Of a DNA stretch of 64,000 nt, positions 48,001 through 59,000 are shown piece by piece. Where the stretch lies: NCBI GenBank assembly GCA_037043235.1, contig JAWRVZ010000057.1, positions 2,903,501 to 2,967,500 of the forward strand. The letters are read 5' to 3'. Within the stretch, counting starts at the first letter, position 1. Each line of letters opens with the position of its first letter. A model generated the notes under the pieces. That model did not search any database, was not told where the DNA came from, and saw only the letters and a program-made list of their open reading frames with translations. The position numbers and the translations under genes were made by a program. Source of the stretch: Rhodeus uyekii (Eukaryota > Chordata > Actinopteri > Cypriniformes > Acheilognathidae).

Positions 48001-51000
48001 AATAGAAAGTTTTAAAGTTTAAAGCTCTCTCTCTCTGTGTGCGTCACTCTCTGCATCTCTCTGTCTCTCTCTATATATATACGGTAGTACCTTGAGATAT
48101 TAGCATAATCCGTCACGAGTGCTTGAACACCTAGCGTCCGCGTCTGTAATCTGCTCGTGTCTCAAATATTTACTCGTATTTACTCGTAATTTGTTATTTT
48201 TTTTATTAAAAAAAACAAAAAAAATCATCTAATGAACTATAATTTGGAACAGTCCGTTGCAAAGTAGAACAAGCATTTATGCAAGCACTAAAATGCAATT
48301 AAAATCTAGTTATTAGAAGCATTTAAAATATTTGTTCCATCTGTATCTCCACAGATTTCCAGGAGCCGTATGCTGTTGTTGTCCTGCTCGAGAAGGATTT
48401 GGTTGTTATTGACCTTGCACAGATTGGGTGAGTAAATGCCAGCAGACACTCTAATCGGTTGTGTACGGTTGATTTCTAAACAGCCCTCTGTGCAGGTATC
48501 CCATCTTTGAGAATCCGTATCCTCTGTCCATCCACGAGTCTCCCGTGACCTGCTGCGAATATTTTGCGGACTGTCCTGCTGAAGTCATTCCTGCACTTTA
48601 CTCTGTGGGCTCTAGACAAAAAAGACAGGGCTTCAGTAAGAAGGTAACGTTCTACCCTCTGCTGAGGATCTATTGTTCCTTTTTTCAAAGTCTGGATTTT
48701 GTTTTCTAGGCTTTACTAGAACAGGGTTTTGTGCTTGAATGTTCAAAACACATACATTTGCACACATTTGACATGGTTGCAGCACCTCTCTTCTCAGTCT
48801 GTCAAAAACTCGGCCTCTGTGAAGCTCCTCCTTCCGAAAAGTGCTCTGATTGGCTCAGTGTGTTGTGATTGGTCAACCGTTCAGGGATAGAGTGAATAAC
48901 TTACTTTTGAGTGATTTTGTGCTTAGTAACTTTACAAGGCTTTTTCATGCTCGAACTGAAACGTTACACACTCAAAAATTAGGTTTTCTAATGACTGATA
49001 CAAACCTGTGTTTATGTAGCAATGGCCAGTAAGTGGAGGTAACTGGGGCCAGGGAACACTAAGTTTCTCGGAGATCATCATCACTGGGTAAGTGATCTCT
49101 CACACACACACCTAAACTCTTTGCTTTACCGAAGCCTTTTCACATTTAATAATTGGATTAGAAAGGGAAACCTTTTATACTTATAGCCAGAACCAGTATT
49201 TCAGGGCTATTATTGTTTTCTATTTTTCTTCCTGAAACAACAGGCATGCTGATGGATCGATCAAGTTTTGGGATTCCTCAGCGTGTGAGTTTCTGTCTCA
49301 GAAAACAAACACTTAAGTTTTATGTCACTTTATGTAATTCTACACTCACCTTAAGGATTATTAGGAACACCTGTTCAATTTCTCATTAATGCAATTATCT
49401 AATCAACCAATCGCATGTCAGTTGCATCAATGCATTTAGGGGTTGGTCCTGGTCAAGACAATCTCCTGAACTCCAAACTGAATGTCAGAATGGGAAAGAA
49501 AGGTGATTTCAGCAATTTTGAGCGTGGCATGGTTGTTGGTGCCAGATGCATTTCACAATCTGCTCAGTTACTGGGATTTTCACGCTCCACCATTTCTAGG
49601 GTTTACAAAGAATGGTGTGAAAATTGAAAAACATCCAGTATGCGGCAGTCCTGTGGGCGAAAATGCCTTGTTGATGCTTGAGGTCAGAGGAGAACGGGCC
49701 GACTGATTCAAGCTGATAGAAGAGCAACTTTGACTGAATTAACCACTCGTTACAACCGAGGTATGCAGCAAAGCATTTGTGAAGCCACAACACGCACAAC
49801 CTTGAGGTGGATGGGCTACAACAGCAGAAGACCCCACCGGGTACCACTCATCTCTACTACAAATAGGAAAAAGAGGCTACAATTTGCACGAGCTCACCAA
49901 AATTGGACAGTTGAAGACTGAAAAAATGTTGCCTGGTCTGATGAGTCTCGATTTCTGTTGAGACATTCAGATGGTAGAGTCAGAATTTGGCGTAAACAGA
50001 ATGAGAACATGGATCCATCATGCCTTGTTACCACTGTGCAGGCTGGTGGTGGTGGTGTAATGGTGTGGGGAATGTTTTCTTGGCACACTTTAGGCCCCTT
50101 AGTGCCAATTGGGCATCATTTAAATGCCACGGCCTACCTGAGCATTGTTTCTGATCATGTCCATCCCTTCATGACCACCATGTACCATCCTCTGATGCTG
50201 CTTCCAGCAGGATAATGCACCATGTCACAAAGCTCGAATCACTTCAAATTGGTTTCTGACAATGAGTTCACTGTACTAAAATGGCCCCACAGTCTCCAGA
50301 TCTCAACCCAATAGAGCATCTTTGGGATGTGGTGGAACGGGAGCTTCGTGTCCTGGATGTGCATCCCACAAATCTCCATCAACTGCAAGATGCTCCTATC
50401 AATATGGGCCAACATCTAAAGAATGCTTTCAGCACCTTGTTGAATCAATGCCACGTAGAATTAAGGCAGTTCTGAAGGTGAAAGGGGGTCAAACACATTA
50501 TCAGTATGGTGTTCCTAATAATCCTTTAGGTGAGTGTATATCTTATTAGAAATAATCAGATGCACACAGAATCTGCACCAGGAAAGTTCTGGAGATTTCC
50601 AAAGAATCATTCACAGTGTTGTTGTGTGTGGCCAATTTGATATTGCTTTCATTTACTGATAAGAATAAAGTACTCTATGCCATATTTAAGACATTTTTGC
50701 TTATCTATATCCGTTCTGCATTATGTAGATCCTCTCCAAATTCAGAAAATAAAACTTTGCAGATTTTTATCTGCTAATAATTTATTTAAAACAAAAATGA
50801 TTAGCAATAACTATTAAAGATAATTGGTACAAATGTGCTCTCTTGTGTCTGTCAGTAATGCTGCAGGTTTTGTATAAGTTGAAAACGGCAAAGGTGTTTG
50901 AGAAGCCCCGTGGTAAAGAGGAGAAAACCAGCACTGAAATTGTGGATGAGGATCCGTTCGCCATCCAGATCCTGTCTTGGTGTCCAGAGAGTCGAGTGCT

Positions 51001-52881
51001 GTGTGTGGCTGGAGTATCGGCTCATGTCATAGTCTACAGGTTCAGCAAGCAGGAAGTCACCACTGAAGTGGTCCAGGTCTGACCCATTTTAATGCAGGAC
51101 ATGTATATCATGTAGATATTAGTTTAAAATGCATATGATTGTTTAAGGTAAATTTCAGATGATGCAGCCATTTGATTTACATTCTTTACCAATTTTAGGA
51201 TTTACTAAACAGGGCAAATTCCATTAACGTGCGGATGGGAGTGAAAGGTTCTGCTTGTGATGTACTGATGGCACATAAAAATTAAAGAACGGATGCAGCC
51301 GGATCATTTCCATAATGTCAAACACAATCTACTTAGAGCAGCTCAAATCAGCTTTTGCTTTAAGATATGCGGTTAATAATGGGGAACATACCAGTAAATT
51401 GACTAGCGCAAACCTTAGTAAATCAAATTGCATGATTCATTTAAATACTCTCCTCCTGCAAAAATAAAACTGTTCTTGCCTTTTCAGCGCTAATTTTTCA
51501 CTGCGTGTCTTTAATAAATCCGGAAAGTAGTTTTTTAATTCTAAAAAAGGGTCTGAGTTTGCTCACGCTGTTATTAGATTTGGCCCTTTATATCTTCTTT
51601 TTTTAATATTATTTAAAGTACTTTTTTTTTAAATGGTCACATATGGTTAATATTAATATGAGGTTCTAAAAAACTGCATGGTGATTATAATAGAATTATA
51701 AGAATTGTTTAGAGGCGTTTTAGATGGAGTTTAGTATGCACACTGCAGGATATTTCATTAAGCATTAAGTTGTTTTGACACATGATTTTCAGCAGTTAGT
51801 CGACCATATGCTGCATCCACACAAATGAGGCACTCACTTAATTATGCTTATTAATCCTAAAAACCTTGTTTTTTTTTAATGAGTTGGTTTCACACTGAAG
51901 GACTGAATAAATGAGAAAGAGAGGAAGTAAATTCACATAAATAATACAAATGTAATTAATAGTGGGTAAAACTCTCCTTCATCTTTTCGAGTCCTGATTA
52001 GCAATGTTATATAATATTGAGGCTCCCCAAGAGATGCTCAAATATAAATTAATTTTAATCACTTTGCACAGGAGAATTTTGTGTAACATTTTGTGTCTCT
52101 CTGTGTGTGTCTGTGTGTGTGTGTGTGTGCATGTCTCTGTGTGTGTGCGTGTGCGCGTGCAGTTATATTTTAATAATAAATCATTTTTAAGCAAATGCAT
52201 AGTCATTTTTAGAGTGAACCTCTAAAGTCAACAGTTATTTAAAAAAAGTACCCCAATAAAACAATTATGATATATTTAGTATTTCTAGCTGTATTATATC
52301 AATATCTATCCTATTCATTCCTTTTAATACATTTCTATATCTCACAGTTCATTTTGAGGACATTCACATCTGTGAAAAATGCTGAAATATTACATAATTT
52401 GTTTTGGTAATTTTGTGTTCAATGACAAAGTCTGTTTTTTTCTGTGCAAATATATTATTAAAAGAGAAGTATGAAAAATATACGGATACGGATCTATGCA
52501 TATGTTTGTATAAATGAGTTAATGCAAGTTCTTCTGTTGTGTAGCTGCTAGAGGTGCGTATGCAGTGTGAGCTGAATGACGTGGAGTCTCCGGAGGCCGC
52601 AGGCGACCAGGTGTCGACCGTCTCCACCCCAGGAACCTCATCCAGCCCTCAGACCAGCCTGCCTCAGTCCCACCCCTCCACCAGCAGCAACAACTCCTCT
52701 GATGGCCTGCGAGATAACGTGCCCTGCCTCAAGTACAGTCTTTCTCAAATTTACTCACCTCTAAGCAGCATGTAAAAACAACAAAACAAAAAAACTTAAT
52801 GTGTTCATGAAATGGCCTTTCCAAAAAGAAATGCTCAAATGTCTGGCTGTGTGAGAGTGAGACACACAGAGAGAGTGAGAC

Positions 52882-52918
<37 letters not shown>

Positions 52919-52985
52919 TGCAGAGAGAGACGCACGGGAAGAGAGAGAACACGGAGAGAGAGACACACACACACAAAGAGAGAGA

Positions 52986-53018
<33 letters not shown>

Positions 53019-56000
53019 AGAGAGAGAGACACACACACACTCAGAGAGAGAGAGAGACACACACACACACACACTGAGAGAGAGACTTAAGAATGACATG
53101 GTCTGTGTTTATATTAGCATGCAGTTAATTGTGTCCTGTGTGCTTTTTGGCCAGGGTCAGGAGTTCTCCTCTCAAACAGTCTTCGGGTTACCAGGTGGAG
53201 CTGCTCATTCAGCTGGTGTGGGTCAGCGGGGAGCCGCCGCAACAGATCACCAGCCTGGCCGTCAACTCTGCGTACGGCCTGTGAGTCCACCAAACCACGA
53301 CTGCATCCCTCTGTGTTTACTGACCAATTAAAACCGCTTCCTTTCCACAACAGCTGCTCATTATCTTTCAAACAAGTTTTTTATCATGATCCATCAAATT
53401 AAAGCCTTGTACTTGAATAATTGTTCTTCATTACGATAATTAAGTACAATTTAGTGGAATTTGAACTCTACTTGAGCACTATTGAAATGCACAAATAGTC
53501 TTGAAGTGGCATTTTTAATCAGTTTTAATCATTCAGTTAATCACTGTGCCACAACAAAATATGTAAACAAATAACCATCACATTTAAGGTTTATCTGATG
53601 CCTGGATTCAGATTGGAAATTTATTTTGTGATGCCTTTGTAAATCAAGCTGTCAATTTTAATGTTAAGGAACAAGTCAAAGTTTTCTAAGGGCTAATTAA
53701 ATGTAACACATTGTGTAAAAAATTATATTATATTGTAAAATTAAACAACGCTTTATCAAAATTTAATAATTTCCTTAAACTACTGAGAAGATGATCAAAC
53801 TACATTTAGTTATAAATTAATTTTATAATTTATATTACATCAAAAAATGTCAAATCGGACGATTACAGGGTCTCGTATAACAAAATTACTATTGTCAAAA
53901 TTATAAAAAAGATCAGTTAGAAATAGAAAATTATTAAAAATATTTAAATGATGAAGGTCAGAATCTTCCTGAATAAAAAGTGCTTGTCAAAGTCAACGCG
54001 TTCATGATGTTCACTGAATCGTATTGCCGTTGATTCTCTTTAGCATGAAGTATTTCACTGTTACCTGATCGTTCCGATTCAAATTCAGAAAAAAAAAAAT
54101 TTCCTTTTCAGAAAGATATAAAATACGTGCATTCGCTGAAAGATTCTGAACCAAATGCTGTAGTAAAATATTTTATATCAACTGTATAAAATTAACAGCA
54201 CAAAAAACATAAAACACTTTTATGCCAACCATGTAACATTAAGAACTATCTTTACTCTCATTAACAGTCAGTAAACAGTGAAAGTAACAAAAATAAGGCT
54301 GTAATGTTTTTATTCGAACTCCAATAATTTGTGTGTAAACCGGGAAGTGGGGTGTTGTACCGAAATCTCACTCCCCGGACAAATCTCACTCCCCTCACTA
54401 ACATCCAGATTTTTCTGCAGCAGAAAAATACACCTGTGAAAATCTCACTCCCCTCACTAACTCTGGTTTAAAAGCTCACAGACTCACCATATGAGACAAT
54501 AAGATAAATATGGTGAGTTTTTTTTTTTTTGCTGTGAAAATCTGACTCCCCCTGGTAAACCCATACTATAATTGTCACAACCAAATGCTTTTGAGCAAAG
54601 AATGTCCATACCATAATGAGATAATAAAATAAATATGTTAAGTCTGTGAGCTTTTAAACCAGAGTTAGTGACGGGAGTGAGATTTTCACAGGTGTATTTT
54701 TCTGCTCCCCCTGGTAAACTCATAGGCCTACTATAATTCATTATAACTGTAATATAATTTCCTTTTCTGCTTATGTAAGCGTATAAGTCGGTTTGTAGGC
54801 GAATATGCTCAAGAAAGTGCGTTCACCTCGATTAATGCGCGCGTATGGGAGTGAGATTTGAAACCAAAATATGTGCGTTCTTCGCTCACGCTTCCCTCTC
54901 TGTGAGTCACGCCTCTTTCTCTCTGTTTCGTTTCACTCTTAGTTTCGTTTCACTTCTCTCTTACGCACGGCTCGTCTCCCGACTCTCTCTCCCGCTGCAG
55001 ACCTCGCTGAACCAGGCCCCCCTTGCTACAGTCATCACTGTAAAGTCCACCATTGCCCCCCACTCGTCATCACCACGGCTAAGGCCGTGGCCGCGCTCCG
55101 CGGATTCTTTATATTCGTCGGGTAGGACGCTCCCCCCCCCCCCCCCCCAGTTTTGGGGAAGAAAAAGTGCGTGTTATGTGGCGAAAAATACTATACTTAT
55201 TTTAGAGAATTAAGTTCATTTCGGCTTTTGACATGTCAGCTGTTGCAATTCACTTTAACAAACATCTTTTATTTTTATCCCATTAAAATGCAGTACATTT
55301 TCCTTTTGTAAATACAGTAATACCTCAATTTACGAGTGACTTTTTTTTCGAACAAATCGGTGTACGAGCATGGAAAGTTAAATCGGTGGACGAGCATTGT
55401 ATCGCAGTGCGAGAAAAATGTTCCCACGCGCATTTATTGTGGAAAAGTCCTAACGCTCAGCATCGTCTTGCGCATTTTTACTGGAAATATCCTAATGACA
55501 GCCTCTCACAAATTACCCATATCACCCCTTCACTCGTTCATTCTCTCAGCGTCATTCGGTTTGGCTGCATCATTCACCACAGTGATACTTTTATAAGTGA
55601 TTTACAGCGGTTTTACCTCGTGTTGTTAACATTAATTGTGATCGCTATTGTTCACGTAGTGAAATATACACGTACAGTACAGCATATAGACAATGACTTC
55701 AAGATGAGTAAGAAAGAAGGTACGAAATTCTCCCTGTAAGCAGTAAAACTTATTAATTAGTATTTATATGAGCTCTTAATGGTTATAATTTTAACTGTAA
55801 TAGGGTAAAACGAAAAAATATTAAAAATGGGCATTTATGGTCGTGTGGAACGACTCGAGTGAATTTTTTTATTTTTTTATTTTTTTGCATTCTTATGGGG
55901 AAAATTGTTTTGTTGTACGAGAATTGAGTTAGCCTTGGAAAGAATTAAACTCGTAAACCGAGGTAGTACTGTAATAGTACAAAATCATGGTAACACTTTA

Positions 56001-59000
56001 GTATCCAATTCTCATTATTAACTAGTTGCTCATTATCATGCATAGTATTAGGATACTGGCTGTTTATTAGTAATTATAAAGTGCATATTAATGCATGATC
56101 ATATTCTAAATCCTTTAATCCTACCCAATATATAAACTTAAGAATTATAAGCAGTAAATTAGGAGTCATTGAGGCAAAAGTCGTAGTTAATGTGACTGAA
56201 ATCACTTTTTAAAACGGTTATTCCATTATTTACCCATTTGCAGACTCTGACTCAAATGGAAGTTTATGGTTTAGGTGCAGATGCTAAAGAAATTCAAACA
56301 GATTTGGAACATCTTGAGACTAAATGACGAATTGTAATTTTTGAGTCAACTATCCCTTTAAGGAAGCTTTTTCTTACTTTTATAAAAATAGGTTATTTTG
56401 GCAGTAATATCCATAATTTTAACTAAAAGAAGGAATTTTCCACTGGCAAAAATATTAAGCAGCACAACTGTTGTCAACTTTGATAATAATAAGAAATGTT
56501 TCACATTGGAATGATTTCATGTGATTTGTGAAGGATAATGTGAGACTGAAGACTAAAGACTAAATGCAGCTTTGCTGAGTATTTCAATCGTAATGATAGC
56601 AAACCTTTTTGACCCATACTCTATATCGGTCATGTGTTTTACAGAGTTGCTTTTGGCAATGGAAACGGACTCGCAGTGGTTGATTACGTTCAGAAAACTC
56701 TCCTCCTGAACGTGAGCACAGCCGAGCTGTACGGCTCAGCAGATCCTCACCACAGACAACCACGCTCACCCCGCAAAGCCCGACAGCCTTCGGCAGGTGA
56801 ACGACAATCTGAGAAAGCTTCATCGTCTTACTAATAATCACAGCCTTTGCATGTCGTCAGTCTGTGTGTAAAGCATGTGCTGGTGTCAGAGCCGTGATGC
56901 TCCTGCCGAGGAACCATCTGCCCCTGATCTTACAAAATCATCTGAACCTTATGCTCAAAAACAGGGGCACCGGTGTTTATTCTTTTCTCTCCCTTGTCTT
57001 TGCTTGTTCTTTTTGTTGTTCACTCATCTGAGTTTCAGTCTTTGAACTACACAGATGCCAACAAACTGAATTCACGGCCCATGTGGTGTTTTACATTTTT
57101 AATAACAATGATTTAATACAGAAAATCTGACCAAGTAGTGTTTGATTCAATAGTTGATGGTGTTTGGTTAACCACTAATATTGTGAATCCCTAGTTTTTG
57201 TGGTTTAAATTGCTTCTTTTTTTTTTTTTTTTTACCTCAATCATTTATTTTGGAAACCATAATGCGTCCAAACTATCCTGAATCCAGTCTCTGGAATCTG
57301 GGAGTTCAAAGGCCTTTCGGTTGTTCGTTTGATTTGGTGTCATTGTTTTGACTCACCCTTTCAATATCCGTCTCTCTCTGTGGTTTCGTAAAGACACTCT
57401 ACATAAGAAGTCATGCATGTCCGGCCTCTCTGTCTTTTATTCTGAATCTGTGAAAAAGCTTCGTTCTTCTTACCTCAGTAAGTCACATGACTTTCATCAA
57501 AAGGTCTTGTCCTTCTCTTTATGTTTGTCTGCATTCTTCTTTTTCTCTTTGCTTAACACTATACATTTTACTTGGTTTTTCAAGTTTTAAGTGTCATGTG
57601 ATGTTTCCTGCATGAAGTCCACATGGCTGTTTGGTTTAGATGTGTTTGTTTTCAACAGGTCTTTGTGATGGTAATGATGCGTCAGCTGCCCCAGAGGAGA
57701 AATGTAAATCACCAACTTCAGGTAAAGAGAATGTATGACATTTTATGACAGGATTTACTGGTATAACATTAAGAGCTTGGATTGATGGTAGTTTTATTTA
57801 TAAAATTGATTGACAAACCTTTAAAGGAACAGTCAAGAATGAAGCTTTTGTCATAATTTACTCATCCTTGTGTCATTTCGAACATGTTCCTTTCTTTTTT
57901 GTGAAAAATGATTTGCCTGTCTCAGGCAGAATTTGTTTTATTTTTGATAAATCACCACCCACTTTCATTTTATACTGCCAAGTTCCAAAAAGCATGTTCT
58001 TTTTTGTCAAAATCCTTTATCCTTGAAGCAAGTTTTGTTAGATTGTCCTTCTTTTAAATGGATAGTTCACCCAAGAATTGTAATTATATCATTAATGTCT
58101 CCCCCTCATGTCTTTCCAGACATGTAAGAGTTTCTAAAACACAGACACATCATATTTTTTGTACATTTAAAAAGTTTTTTTTGTTTTTATGCTTGAGTAA
58201 AACTGCAAATTTCAAGTGGTTATGTGTCTATTCAGAACGACTTATTAGCAGCTACCTTTTTATTTTGATATGTCTTTTAACTTACCAAGGTAAAGGGTTA
58301 ATTGAATTTAATTGAAAAGTGCAGAACAACATGAAAAATTAGAAGAACATGAGGGTGAGTTTATGAAAGACAAAATGTTTGCATGGACTGTTGTTTTTCT
58401 TCTTCTTTTTTTTTATAAGTAAAATGTGTAATTTTGCACCTTTTTTGTTGAAAAATGGGTTTCCCAAAAAGTTCCCCGTCAGCATGACTTGTACAAACTG
58501 ATAGTCCCGTCAAGCTCATGCTAATCCTCTGGTCCGTTTGGTGACGCAGAAATCGCAAACTGCAACTTAAAGACGGCTGTATTGACAAACACTGCAATGC
58601 CAGAGCATTGGACGTGAAGCTCTACTATAGTTGAGAAGTCTTTAGCACAGCAAAAAATTCAAACAATTCTGCAAGCGTCATCAGAATTCAAGTCAGGTGT
58701 GCTGACCAAGGAAATTTAATTTACAGGGAATTTGACTTTGATATGCAGATAGTTGCCAAAAGTTACGTAAGACTGTATCTCATTATTATGCAGACTGTGC
58801 TGTTGCTTTAGGCTCCGGTTCACCGTACAATTCTGATGAAGACACCAAACAAAAGTTCATTGACAAGGGTACAGTACATTATACACAGCCATTTCTGTCT
58901 GAGGAAAGCCTTTGTTTTCTTTGATTTGCTTCTTTTCAACACATTTTCCAGTGAGGTCCAAAAGAAAGCAGATATCCAAGACTGTTGCCAATGACTTTGG

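Noticed and set aside
52812..53090. Frames of 79-137 codons rich in Arg/Glu/His or Ser/Leu/Cys
   Set aside because: They are translations of a GA/CA microsatellite within intron 16.
54845..55213. 122-codon frame in intron 17
   Set aside because: Low-complexity Ser/Leu/Phe-rich translation of a pyrimidine tract, with no splice support linking it to stxbp5.
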